Source of the DNA: Ctena decussata
Lineage: Eukaryota; Mollusca; Bivalvia; Lucinida; Lucinidae
Direction of reading: 5' to 3'
Assembly (NCBI GenBank): GCA_963989385.1
Contig: OZ022509.1
Span: 50,856,271-50,920,270, forward strand
Length of the DNA stretch: 64,000 bases
Shown here piece by piece: positions 1-12,256 of the stretch; within the stretch, counting starts at the first letter, position 1, and each line of letters opens with the position of its first letter. The translations under genes and the position numbers were made by a program. The notes under the pieces are model-generated. The model did not search any database and was not told the DNA's origin. It saw only the letters and a program-made list of their open reading frames with translations.

Positions 1-1189
1 TGGCGATCCTGCCGTTTCTCATGCCGTTAAGCACTTTTTCACATAACGCAAATCATAAGAAGAGCTATTTAAAACTAAGTAGGAAAATTCTCAGGGACTG
101 ACACAATTCAATCCCAGATACCTCCCAAGACACCATGTGGGAAAAGACAGCACAAAATTATCACCACCAAATACTAATCAGCGGCAGACATGTGAACAAC
201 CATTTCCCATGTAGGTGGTCAGCGGGCTAGCCTTATTATCACAAACAATACATCAGTAACAGACATATCTATAAGCAACATATAAACCATCCATGAATAA
301 CCAAAACAGAGGTGCCGCCTTGGTAACTTTTATGACTTCTAATTTCCTTCCCTGAACAAGGAAACTCTTCCAAGAGCGGTGTACGCTTATACGGAAGCCA
401 TTGTTACAGGGAGCAATTTCTTTTCTGTAAGAATTGACCCACATTAAGAAGGGATGCAAAAGGAAATGATAGGGTTGCTTCCCGTGGAGATGAACCATTC
501 CACTTCAACCAGTATAAGTCTACTGTGCAATACTTACCTTTTGCTCGTTGCCAGGTGTTTGTCTTCTAATTGAGGGGTGGCCAGGTGGTGAGATGGTGCT
601 GGGTACCTTTCCTTGCCGGGGCGTCCTATTTATTTGGATAAGAGCGGGCAAGGACCTACTGTGCTTCCGGTAGGTGCGGCTGGGGTTTGTTTGGAAATTT
701 TTCTCTCGTCTATCAGTTCGCTTTTTCTTTCTCTCTCGCCCTGGGAGACGGCCAAATATAGAATGAAATACTGTCTCAAAGGGCCGTTAAGCCCAAAACA
801 ACCAACCAAAAAATGTCCTCTACTTCCCATAATGATGTTCCTAAGGAGACTGAAGTGATAAAATCCTTAACTCGCACTGCCTGGCAGCGACTCTCTCCGA
901 TCCGAGTCTTTTTCAATTCCAAGAAGTTTGTTTATGACAGAGTACCTTTTATTCATCGCTAGATATTCTATTTGGTCCTCAGGAGGCCGAAGTTAACAAA
1001 TCCTTAACCTTGCACCGAGTCTCTCGCGGCAATCTTCAATTCAAAGAAGTATTTTTGATGACGTTTTGTGATTCCTTTTATACAGAGTTGACACCCTTAT
1101 AGCGCAAGAAAAGGCAAATAAGAAAATTAGCAATCAATTTCAAACAATGTCTCGTCCAAGCTATATCATATTCACAATTTAAAGACAAG
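1..1189. other. Intergenic, nothing recognised
   Basis: Short frames only, the longest about 81 codons on either strand, overlapping one another and with no domain or paralogue. Two spaced repeats of the phrase ATCCTTAAC...TGGCAGCGACTCTC occur at 864-905 and 1000-1035, hinting at an old local duplication. Confidence 0.4.
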
Positions 1190-2430
1190 AGGGCAAGATT
1201 CAGGTGAGCCGGCTCATAATGAGCTGCCTCATTTGAAATCCATCCAGTCTATTCAGTTTTGGCGTTTTAAGAGTTCTGAAGCATTCAGATTGCTCTTTGT
1301 AAATTCTAAAAATTATAACAACACTATTATTTAGTTTATTTATTAAGAAACTGATAATGTTTAAATAACAAATGCCTTCTGATGGAATAAGATATTAGTG
1401 TACACCGATGTTGTATGTATAAAGAATAGCCTTGTGACCGTGGCGGCAGTGGATATAGAGGCCCACCGTATCTTGGGCACAACATATAAACAGACTGAAC
1501 AAGTCTTTTCCGTTCACTGCCATTAACCTTCGAAAAAGGTACACATTTACTAATGTGTTAAAAGAGATTTTTAATCCGCTGGCTGGCCCACTTGAAATTC
1601 GAATCCGTGACAGGCGCAAAAGCCAAGTGCCTCTAACTATATTATCACGCTCTACGATATCGGATATATAATATTAGATTTACAATTCTTTTTTCATATC
1701 TTATATTATGAAGCAATATTTCACCATCTGCCTGGAAAATTCACATGTTGATAAAGACAACGTATGCTAATAGAAAGATTGTTTCTTAGATATTAGATAT
1801 AAGATTCACTTCCTTTACATGGAGTCGCATTGCCATTGAAATTTAATCATACTAAACTGTTTAACCTTTTCGCAACAGGATTTCAACATAGGACGAATGA
1901 GTACACTTTCATAAACATCGGCTGTGCTGTATTTACTTCCCTCCTCAACGGGATTAATTCATGAAGGAACGAACTGCTTCAGGAACCTCCTCTATGAGTT
2001 ACCTCTTTGCTTCCGAGTAGACTTTGTTGTCAAGGAAAGCAAACAGGAATTTAGAAAAGTTGTTCTTCAACTTAAAATGGCGAAAACCATGGCGCTGTAC
2101 CCCTACTTCTTAATGTCGTAAATTTTCATGTATCCACATTCCACAGATGAAATAAAATGAGCCATACCCTGCGATTTTCAACAATGTGGTACTGGTGACA
2201 AGCAAAGGCTCTGATTAGACTGCACATAAGTGCAGTCTGTTCAGAGCCTTGGCTTGTCACATCAGCCCTCTATCATCTATGGAAGTGTCCCAAGCCATAC
2301 AGCTAACAGGTTACCCTGTGTGATAACAAAATTACCACATTGTTTGAAATAACATGATGTGGCTAAATAATGCAAAGTATTACTACTAAAACAATGAGTT
2401 TGTTGCGACCTCAAAACAAAATTGTTTTCT
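1190..2430. repeat. Duplicated flank unit 1, no gene
   Basis: This is homologous along its length to 6740-8050, and its second half to 34400-34640 and 55600-56340. It contains an M2 MITE (2158-2365) and a copy of the dispersed 'GAATTTGCTCC' repeat (1905-2110). No coding region is supported. Confidence 0.7.
2158..2365. mobile_element. MITE family M2, copy a
   Basis: The left end TGAGCCATACCCTGCGAT with ACAATGTGG pairs with the right end CACATTGTTTGAAATAAC...GTGGCTA. The centre has a GACTGCACATAAGTGCAGTC hairpin. Confidence 0.75.
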
Positions 2431-2439
2431 TTCAGCTTT

Positions 2440-4784
2440 GTCGTCTTGGTCAGATAAAGAGATCATCTCCATTTCCTCTCCTGGTGATATATCACCAATA
2501 GACTATTAAGATTCAGAGTTGAGCAGAAAACAGGAGAACATATTCCTTTGAGAATAATCAATCATGAAAGTCTTATCCGCCTGCACTACTGCGCAGTCTA
2601 ATCAGTGTCTTCTCTGTCAGCAGCATCAGCCTGTATATCCTGAGAATGCTTTCTGACCTATCTCGGCTGCTGCACAGACAGATGTTTTATGTTGCTTTAA
2701 GATCCCTATTTTTGTGATACGGCTTAGTCTGTACCATATTTTTGTGATATGACTGGTGTCTAGTGAAAAGATACCTACAACCATAATATATTTTAATACT
2801 CATGCCAGCCTGCGAAAGCATTAAGTCTAATTTTTTGTTGCTATATAGATGTCCCAGGATCTGTAGCTTGTTCATCATCGCGACCAACAGAGAAGACTCT
2901 GATCAGTCTGCACGGATGCGCAGGCTGATCTGAATATTCCTTGTTCAAACCGCCTTTAAAACACATTTACCAGTCATGCAAATCAGTGCACATATTTATC
3001 ACTTTTTGACGTTTATTGACGTTTGTTGAATATGTAACTGATATGTCACTGAAACAAGAAATGAAAGTTTATCATTCTATTGCCTTTGTAACCTCTCGTA
3101 AACAGAACAAGCTCATTATCGACAACTGTCAGTGACCACGACCGACAAAAATCAGCACATGCTACTCTCTCACCACTGAAATTCAGCTTTTGTACATGAT
3201 ACTCATCCAGTACACCAAGAAATAAACAGTCTCTGCCAACCGCTAATCTGCAATAGTCCCTGGCTTTCTGATCCTGGTAATGGAACCGAACCTGGCCCTC
3301 TGTTGTGAACCCAAAACAACCGTTGAGACGATCAACCACAAGCAGCATACTCTTATCATGGTTGGCAGCAAGAAATGTTGGCTTACAAAAAGGTATATTT
3401 TCTATGATGGTCCTCTTAAGTTTTAATTCTTTGCCCAACATAGATACCTGAAAGATGTCAAAAGTCTTCAGTGTAGCTATGATATCTTCACCACACCTGA
3501 TAATTGGCCCAATATTATAATTTCATTTTGCTCCAGTAACATCTAAACCATCGCCGACTCTGACTTTGAATAGTGTTTTGGTAAAGGTTGAGACTACTGC
3601 TTCAGTGTTGCTAAGTACGACAACATGGATCGGATTTACTGACAGAATTTGCTGCGTAACGAGACTGTTATTTTGGTCAGACAGCATCATTTTTTTTATT
3701 TGCCATATCTATTAGAAGTTGTTTTCCATCTGGTAATGTGTCAAATGATGTAATATCTGGTTTTTCATCACCAGTGTGAGCAGCGTCTTTCTGTTGACCA
3801 CCGTCATCAGCACTGTCATGATCTCCGAGTCCTGTGTTGGTTGTTAATATAATTTCTCCTGAAAAGACTGGTTCCGTTTCCATGGTGACACAAATGACAG
3901 AAGAACGGACAACAGCAGATTTTCCAAGATTTTCTAGCAGAACATTTATATATATATATCTATGTCATACAGTTCCTGAGTTAGTTCATGCAGCATACTG
4001 CAGTATTGTTTTATCTGTTTCGTCGTCCTGTTGATTTCCACGAATTTTTGTTCATTGTTTCCACCTGACATCATTCTTTTAAGGCTTGATAAACTTGCAG
4101 TTGAAAATGAAATTGAAGCATTACAGATACTTATTTGTTCGTCCAAAGTCTTTGTTTCCTTGTCACAGGTCTTGGCAATTTCAGCAAGAGCATTGGCTTC
4201 TAACCTGTCTATGTAAGCATCTACAGATTTTCTTGTTTGCTTCACGCTATCATGGCAGATTCTCTTTTGCCCGGTCATTTACATTTTGATTCACGGACAG
4301 TCGCTACGCAATCTCCCAATCTTTCGGAAAGCTGTTTAACGCTTTGTATAATCTTATTATCATGGGCTTCGGTATATATTTCTCTGGCTGCTTCTTCAAT
4401 ATCGACCACTGTTTTACAGTTTCCGTGTTCCATTCTTCTACATGTTAGACACAACTCCTCCATATGACTTTTTCAAAGGTACCTAAATTCGTATCCATGT
4501 TCCTTACACACAGGTGCCTCTCCTGATTCCGAACCTTAATTCAGGGATGACAAACTTGGCAATTCCATGTGCGACTCCGAAACATATTTAATAAGCCCAG
4601 CGCTTTCTTGTATTTCATGTGGTCGTGTTGCTTTTGCATCCGAATGATAGTCCTTACAGTCCCGACAAAAGTTTTGCTTACACTGTTTGCAGAAACTAAT
4701 CGATTGAATTCTCCTTCCTTCTTTAAAACAAATGTTACACAAAAGGTGTTTTCCTGAGTCCACTGAATTCCCACTTTAAGCCAT
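2440..4784. repeat. Duplication partner of 60620-62991
   Basis: The stretches share the downstream flank almost base for base. An example is the run GTCTTGGTCAGATAAAGAG followed by the GATTCAGAGTTGAGCAGAAA segment, at 2446-2530 and 60628-60705. They also share the B-box gene. This shows that copies 1 and 4 are sister genes although they lie 57 kb apart, at opposite ends of the window. Confidence 0.85.
3046..4784 (-). pseudogene. TRIM-like B-box gene, copy 1 (decayed)
   Basis: This is a broken paralogue of the intact gene at 48462-50093. From the ancestral ATG at 4784 the third codon is TAA (4778-4776). The reading then continues through a recognisable B-box 1 (CNIC, then CKQC, CRDC and a YH pair, about 4740-4610). 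A second stop falls after the SLSSLN motif, and a TGA replaces a zinc-binding Cys of B-box 2 (YFCKSH has become YL-stop-KSH). Later parts are split among frames: 4463-4275 (rest of B-box 2 and start of the helix), 4278-3946 (coiled coil), 3883-3677 (linker and first propeller strands) and 3441-3046 (C-terminus ending MINFHFLFQ). At least three nonsense codons and three frameshifts rule out a product of family length. It is the only copy that still shows a readable first B-box, so it records the ancestral architecture. Its closest relative here is the copy at 61208-62991, with which it also shares flanking DNA. Confidence 0.93.
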
Positions 4785-6739
4785 ATTTAAATAACTTGAC
4801 CTAAAACATATTTGTCGGCTAGTAAAATTTGTCTTTACATTCCCTTTCACTTGCTTATTAACTTCCTCATTCAAAATAATTTATTTGCTTCGCGTGAAAA
4901 CGTACGTTATAGCTTTATCGACAAGGGAAGGCTCAGATCAGACTGCGTCTTCTCGCAGTCTGGACAGAATTTTCCATTTTTGCATATACTATCTATGAAT
5001 CCTGGCCAATTTACAAATGGAAAAGTGAGTATTCTAGTCAGTTTATGCAGGTGCGCAGGCTGATTTGAGTTTTAACAGAAGCATATGATATAAGTTTCTT
5101 TTAAGGCAATGTCATTTATTTCCGATTATGAAAAAGAGAGACAACTAGGAAGTAGATTTGATTGCACAATATATGCATTATATCCCTGTACTTAATCATG
5201 TCCGAGTACACAGTGCAGCGGGACCCAGGCAAGAATGCTCCTTAGGGATCTAATCACGAATTGCACAGATCGTCATTCCCTGAACATTTTCTATCCGTGT
5301 ATATCATAAAATCCAATTGTTCAAAGGATCTCTGACAGTTTCAATGCAAATTTACCTATTTTTCGACAAATTACTGCACATTTCATGGGAAGTCAATGTT
5401 GATGTTTTAGTATTAACATGTAGGCTTGTGCATTTTAAGGAAGTTTTCATATTGATTTTGACAAAAATATCAAGTCTGCAGACTAACTCTCACTGATCTT
5501 CTCAAGATGGGTAGGCGGAATTTTCGGTCATCCAAATTACACCAATTTTCTATTTTTTCTATTTTCTGAATTTTATTTAGTTAAACATGCTTGAAATAAA
5601 GTAAACACTACATATAGCATGCAATAATATGTGAATATAAAAAATATGCTAGTGTGAATTATAAATGCAATGGGTCTAAGTATCCCACCCACATTTTAGT
5701 TTTTCAGCTGTAGACTATCATTCCCCCCACCCCACTTCCGTGCCTCAGCTTTGCCGCTCACATAATAATATGTATATTGACAGTACAAACATACATGCAA
5801 AGTGGCTAGCTGAGGCCTAGGCACGCGGGGGGGTGAGGGGGGCGTATCTTTGTAAAACTTTTTTACTTTCCATACATTTAACTACACCAAAAATCTAAGT
5901 CTATGTGTTTAATAACCGAAAAATTGTTTTTGTGCCAATTATAGGGAGTTCCCAGGAAAACATTTCAGTGGAAATTTTGAAATATAGCAAAAGTTAAATT
6001 TTTACCTCTTTTGTAGGCAAATTTACATGTCAACTGTCAGAGGTCCTTTGTAAGATAAAAATAGCAAACTGCTAAGGTGACCCTATTTCAATGTTAAGGT
6101 GTATGGGTACACAAGCCTGGTTTCCCGCCTTTGTTACAAAGGTAAACAACTTTTGTTACTTCCTGATTGCTATAATAGAGATCAAAGTCCTTCCAGAAGA
6201 GGATCTACTCTCAAAGAAAAGAATTTGCTGCTACAGGGGAAATTATTTCCTCTGAGTGTTGACCCATTGAAAAAGAAGGCAAAATTGAAAATATTATAGT
6301 TGCTTCCCCTGAATGTGTGCCTATTCGCCTAAAATGTCGTTGACCTCAGTGAGACAAAAATAAAATATTAAGATTCAAGAAATGGAAGGCAACTGCTTCA
6401 GAACAGTTGTTAAGAGTTTAATCGTTTTTAAGAGAGTGGTTAGAACAACTAAAACTAATTCTGTATTGCTCACGTACTACTTGCCGTTTCACACAACCAC
6501 AAAACTGCCGAAAAAAAATAGGATCTACTCTCAAAAGAAAGAATTTACTCTTAAGAGAGTAATTCACCGTTTCGAAGCCATGCTCTCTTTAAAGAGGTAT
6601 GCCCCACCCCCAACCCCATCCCACCCCTTCATTTTCTGTAAGGTAAAGACACGGACTTATTGTAGGAAATTCAACGAATATGATTTTTGTTGGACTATTA
6701 AGTTTTAAAGACGTAAAGATTCTTATGTTTCGTTCAGTC
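4785..6739. other. Intergenic, upstream of copy 1
   Basis: A GATCAGACTGCG palindromic unit lies at 4931-4964. A GC-rich patch (GGGGGGGTGAGGGGGGCG) is at 5826-5845. A diverged copy of the dispersed 'AAAGAAAAGAATTTGCT' repeat lies at 6120-6280. Frames of 60-108 codons here overlap these repeats and are not supported as genes. Confidence 0.4.
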
Positions 6740-7765
6740 TTTATCATACTGAGACGTCGCAGACTAGACGCAAACAATGTAGACCCAGATGAGGCGGCTC
6801 ATGATTGGCCCCAACATCTGCATGTTGACATTCATCAACTATTTTCATTTTTGGCTCTTTAAGGGTTAAGATAAAGTCAGATTGCTGTCTTTGTGTCCTT
6901 GTAAACTATAAAAACTCTAACAACATTATTGTGTCAAGTTATTTATTTAGACACTGATAATGTGGAAATAACCAATGACCTTTGGTGCACAAAGATATTA
7001 GTAATTACCGATGTCGTATGTAAAAAAGGTAAAGATTTCCCATAGCCTTGTGGCTGTGGAGGCAGTGTGTGTTAGAAGCACACGTACCGTATCTTGGTTC
7101 ACCATATAAAAACACTGAACCAATCCTTTTAGCCTTCCCTAAAATTTAGTAAAGGTATCCATTACCTACTGTGTTGAGAAAGGGAGGTTTTCATTGGCTG
7201 GCTGGCCACTTGGGGATTCAAAGCCGTGACTGGTACTAACGCTTAAAGTCGAGTGCCTCTGATCACACAATCATGCTGCTACGGTATCGAATATGTATTT
7301 TGGTAAAGAAACAGTTTACTTGCCGCGAAAACTTGTTTCTAAACTACTATACTTTCATATGGTAGTTCTCAGATTTTATCTCGTTTTTAAGTAATATTAG
7401 ATTTTCATCTCTTGTTTTCAATATCTAATATTAAGGTGCAATATTTCATGGATTCGAATGAAATTGAACTTTGATCTTACTAAATTGTTTAACAATTTCA
7501 CAACAGGATCTAAACGTAGAGGAATAAGTACACTTTCAAAGGCAGGAACTCTGCTTTGTTTGCTTTCCTACTCAATAGGATCAACTCCAGGAACCTCCCC
7601 TAGGGGAAAACTATTTGCTTAAAAGTAGACTTTGTTGTCAAGGGAAGCTAACAGGAAATTTGAAAAGTTGTTCTTCACTATAAAATGGCAGAAAACATGG
7701 CGCTGTACCCGTGCTCCTTAATGTCGTACATTATCATATATCTACATTCCACAGATGAAGTAAAA

Positions 7766-7996
7766 TGAGCCACATCATGCGATATTCAACAACGTGGCAC
7801 TGATGTCAAGCAAACGTTCTGATCAGACTGCACATAAGTGCTGTCTGATTAGAGCTTTGGCTTGCCCCATCAGCCGTCTATGGAAGGGTCCCAAAGCCAT
7901 ACAGCCAACAGCGAGGTCACTGGTTACCCTGTGTCAATGAGAAGGATGATTTCAATATCCATGACAATATTGTTGGAAATCACATGATGTGGTTCA
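7766..7996. mobile_element. MITE family M2, copy b
   Basis: TGAGCCACATCATGCGAT at the left end, and GGAAATCACATGATGTGG at the right. The central GATCAGACTGCACATAAG hairpin is kept. Confidence 0.8.
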
Positions 7997-8368
7997 AATA
8001 ATGCAAGTATTACTATTATAAAACTGATGTTGTTGCGAGCTCAAAACAAAACTGCTTTCCTTACAATATACAAACCAAAGATTCTAATCAAATTTGAAAA
8101 TTCCTGCTCTTATAGTATAGTACCTTATACTAACCTTGCCAGAAAATGCAAACATTAGCACAAAATATTTTGTACTGTGCAATGCCTTCACTGATACGGG
8201 ACATATAAAATATTTATTTTGATTCTGTTTGAATTCTGTTAATTAGAAAATTAAGTTTATAAATATAACATCTTTGAGAAAAATTTTGTTTTAAATTACA
8301 GTAGCAAAACGCAAACGACAAGATTAACGTCAGCAAAATTTAAAATGATGTTTCGTCCAAACTATAAT

Positions 8369-8591
8369 TGAGCCACATCATGTAATTTCCAACAATGTGG
8401 CATTGCTGGCAAGCAAAGGCTTTGAGTGCAGTCTGATCATAGCCTTCGTTTGTCACATCACCCATATTGGAAGTGACTCAAGCCATAAAGCCAACAGTTA
8501 GGTCTCTGATTACCCTGTATAAATGAGAAGGATGATCTTAACATCTTATGACAAACGTGTCGCATTGTTGGAAATGACATTATGTTGCTCA
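8369..8591. mobile_element. MITE family M2, copy c
   Basis: TGAGCCACATCATGTAATTT with AACAATGTGGCA at the left, and GCATTGTTGGAAATGACATT at the right. It lies 370 bp from copy b. Confidence 0.8.
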
Positions 8592-8937
8592 TATTATCAT
8601 GAAGAGAATTCAAAGACTAGAGAGACTAGAGGGCAAACAATGAAGGCCTAGAAGAGGCGGCTCATCATATGCTGCGCCCTAGCTGGATCTACGCATTTTG
8701 CAAATACAACTTGTTTCATTTATGGCGCTTTAAAGATTAGACACAATATACTGAAAGCTTGTTTATACAGCCAATAATCAAATACAAAATAACAAAAAAC
8801 CATTGTAGTTGTTGATGAATATCGGCGTGGAAATGAAATTAACATGATAAAAAAATAAGTAAAAAATGAAGCAATTTTTCAAATTTTAAACACTGAAATG
8901 CTTCCATTATCATAATTTGTATTATAATTGTACCACT

Positions 8938-9130
8938 CTCCTGTAGCTCAGTGGCTTAAGAGCTGGCTATCTTTGCTAGCATACGGGTTCGATTCCTGCT
9001 AGAAGCAGAAATCAATCAAGTCGGTGATCCATCAGCCTTTCATGATGACCTTCATCGGCTCGATATGACTGAAACACTGTTGGAAGAGCTGTCCAACTGC
9101 ACGTCATCTATCCATTTCATTCTATTCCAT
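8938..9130 (+). mobile_element. tRNA-headed SINE (family 2)
   Basis: The Pol III A-box-like TAGCTCAGTGGC and B-box-like GGGTTCGATTCC lie 36 bp apart in a degenerate tRNA-like head. The tail includes GCTCGATATGACTGAAACAC and a CATC/CATT-rich end. The head does not fold as a full tRNA. Confidence 0.7.
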
Positions 9131-9949
9131 ATTCTAAATGAAGATTACTTATGTTATTAATTATAGAAATACAAACATATTAGCAGTTCTGAGTGCATAT
9201 ATACAAATCAAAACATTGGGCATTTATACAACAAACATATTCAAAACACTTCAACCAAACTATTCTAAATACTGCTCTTCTCTGCCAATTGTCATAGTCA
9301 CACCACTACCTTAGCTAATCACTTATTTCAGACAACAAGGTAAAGTGTCCATTCTGTTGCTTTTCCAAAAAATCTATCATAAGCAAACACACTCAAAACA
9401 GCCAAAACAGTTACTTATCAAATTCAGCAGGTGTATTGTACTCACCTGAATGTTAAAGGTTATACTTTCAAGGGAAGAAGCTAATTTTCATTTTGCCTCT
9501 TTTTTCAATAGGTGTCAACTCTTAAAAAATAAGGAAATTGCTCCTCTCGTACAAAGTTTTACCGTTAAGATGAGACTCCAGTTTGGAAGGGTTTCATTTC
9601 TAGGGAAGCATGTAATAACAAAATGAGGGCGATGCTGTATAAAGAGGTAGATAGAAGGCAAACAGAATGTCACAAAAGTTGTCGCCCATTGTAAAACTGC
9701 AATGTAAATAAGGTGGTCTAATATACAACTTAAATTGCTATGTTTTTCAGACGGAAGTTTCTGATCACTGCCATCCAAATACCCAGGAAAGGCCACAACA
9801 GCAAAACAAATACCACCCAAGAAACCGAAAGGAGACAAAATAAGTGTGGGAAGATTTTACTGTATACTCCCTAGTTAGCCCTTTATTCATTTCTGGCTAT
9901 TCAAATGTCATATTTGACTGTCCAATATCTTGTATTGTGTTACAAAAAT

Positions 9950-10460
9950 AATTATGAATATCCAAATGTTGTTTTGGATATCTATTTTCGATTTATGGAT
10001 ATCCATTTTACGTCATAAAAATATCGAAATTCTAATATCCATAAAACAAAATGAATAGTGGTTATTTATATATCGAGTTTATGATATCATATAGTTTCCT
10101 TTATCGATATTCAAAAATAATAAAAGATAGTAAAACGGTATCCTATATTATGTACCACCTGAGTATCAGAAAGCCAGAATTCCATTTAAGTGGCACTATA
10201 TTATTTCGATATTTCGATCCAATATTCGCCTGAATTTTCGATACCAATAAATTAATTATCCATCTGTCGATATTTGCATGTTATTAATTCGAAATAGAGA
10301 TTGCCAAAATTCATCTTGATTAATGGATGACCCCAATTCGACTTATGGTTATCAATAATTAGATTCTTGCAAATTCGAATTTTGGATATCCATTAATTGA
10401 ACAATGGCAATCCATAAATCGAATTGTGGATATCCGAATATTGAGTCATGGAAATCCATA
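9950..10460. repeat. ATATCC-rich palindromic tract
   Basis: Many GGATATCC, ATTCGATTTATGGATATC and related inverted motifs lie in AT-rich DNA. A shorter relative is at 58310-58450. Confidence 0.6.
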
Positions 10461-10560
10461 AAAAATGAATAATTAGTATACAAGATCCTAAAAGAGCAAA
10501 AAGGAACGACATAATAGAACAAAACATATTCGATAACTGACAATCTCAGTTTCACAAAGG

Positions 10561-12035
10561 ACCGCAAGGAACCGCAACTGAAACTACAAGGACGGGGCGG
10601 GGGAAGGGGAGGGTAAGCTAACTTAAAATCATCACTCTGTCCAAGATAGTGTCAGGCTATTCCTAACCTATTTTCAATTAAACATTTACATTAAACGTAC
10701 CCCAAGTTCTGAGTGAACTTGTTGTTGTTGTTGTGTTATTGTTTAACGTCCACGGTAAACAGCTATGGATAAGTCGGGACGGTCAGTTTACCTAACCATA
10801 CTATATCTGGGCAGGCTTAGACCTCCTAAGCGGTTACCCAGTACTAAGTGCATTTACTTTCACCAGTAACTGACAACTGCCCTTCTTGAATCAGCGAAAG
10901 GAGAAGTGAAAGTAAGTGGCCGGACCTGGTATTGAACCCACGACCTCTGGCTTATAGGTCAGACGCACTGTCGATTGTGCTACGCAGCTAAGGCGATAGA
11001 TCTAACCAACTGTAAACTTTTTTATAAATGTTAATAGGAACATTTTAAAGGGAAGCAACTGTAATATACACCTCGACAAAAGTTAAGCATATTTCAGTTT
11101 CACGGTGGTTCTGTTATACATCCTGCAGAACAATTGCAATATATTAAACAACGATATAATTCATTGACTTTGAAAGACAGTATGCATGGGAATGTGCCTG
11201 TTGACATTTTGGTACACACATATTTTTAAGACTTTTGACGTGTGTAATTATAATGCATTTTTTACGTAAAACACTTCTAATTTTCTGCATACAAAAAAGT
11301 CGTGCGTTAGAAAATTCGTATTACGCCAGATAAGGGACTATATAACTAATGTGTTTCATAAAAAGTTGGAAGTTCCAGTATCAAAACAACGAAATGTCTG
11401 TAAAACAAAAATGATAATAATTTATAGGAAAACTGCTCTATCGGTCATTTTGAAAACAGGTATGGACAAGTTTGCCTCTAACGTCCGAATTTGAAATGAC
11501 ATAACCATGATTAATGCAGCACTTTACAATTTAACATTTCGTCTACAGACTATGCTAGTTTGGTGAAGTTGATGTTAAATTTTGGAGAAATTTTTGACAC
11601 AATTTTGAAAAGGATCGAAAATGTCTTGAAATGCAGTGGTCTTAACTTTTGGCACCACGTATCTAAACAACTGCTGAGTTCCAAAATTCTAGTACCTCAA
11701 CATCTTCTGTTAACTTTATAACATCAGATATGACATATGATGACAAACTTTTTGACATATCAGAAGTCCTATGTATCAGTAACATCTGCTGTTGAGCTCA
11801 TCATTAATTTTGCTAAACTTTTGGCGAGGAGTATATTTTTTCTCTTCAGCCCCCTTCAATTGAGGTCAACTCTTAAAGAAACGAATTTGCTCCCAGAGAA
11901 ACTTTTTTTTTCATTAAAATCAGACCCCATTTTGGAACAACTTCGTTCAGCAAAGCAAACAGAGAGTCACAAATGTTGTTTGTCTTTTATAAAATGGCAG
12001 TAAAACGGAGATGTACTCATTCACTTTAACAAATA
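10561..12035. other. Intergenic with one SINE and one dispersed repeat
   Basis: Apart from the SINE at 10722-10996 and the dispersed repeat at 11845-12005, I see no gene, RNA or mobile element in this AT-rich stretch. Confidence 0.4.
10722..10996 (-). mobile_element. tRNA-headed SINE (family 1), alternative head
   Basis: On the minus strand the body (ACCGCTTAGGAGGTCTAAGC, CTGACCGTCCCGAC) and (AAC)n tail match the 19935 copy. The head differs (TAGCTGCGTAGCACAATCG, GTGGGTTCAATACCAGG), with an ATAAG rather than a CAAGAG middle loop. Confidence 0.75.
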
Positions 12036-12256
12036 TGAGCCCCGACACGACAAAACGAACAAAGTGTCATGGGCGCCCAGCAAAGACTTATTTCAGCCTG
12101 ATCAGAGTCTTTTTGGGCGCTCGAGGGGTAGCTGGCGGTTGAAGCTAGCTCCATGCGGACAGCGAAGACGCTTATCAGACTGGGCGGATGCCCAGGCTGA
12201 TCTGAGTCTGCGCTAGGCGCACAACCACTTTGTTGGTATCATCGTGTCGCGGCTCA
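12036..12256. mobile_element. MITE family M1, copy a
   Basis: The terminal inverted repeat begins TGAGCC-CGACACGAC and ends GTGTCGCGGCTCA. The interior carries AGATCAGCCTG/CAGGCTGATCT palindromes. It is non-autonomous with no coding capacity. Confidence 0.8.

Larger units (their letters stand above)
6740..10560. repeat. Duplicated flank unit 2, no gene
   Basis: Positions 6740-8050 match 1190-2430, and 7430-10560 matches 55620-58750, including two M2 MITEs, a tRNA-headed SINE at 8938 and the ATATCC-rich palindromic tract at 9950-10460. Coding frames here are short and not conserved between the duplicates. Confidence 0.65.
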
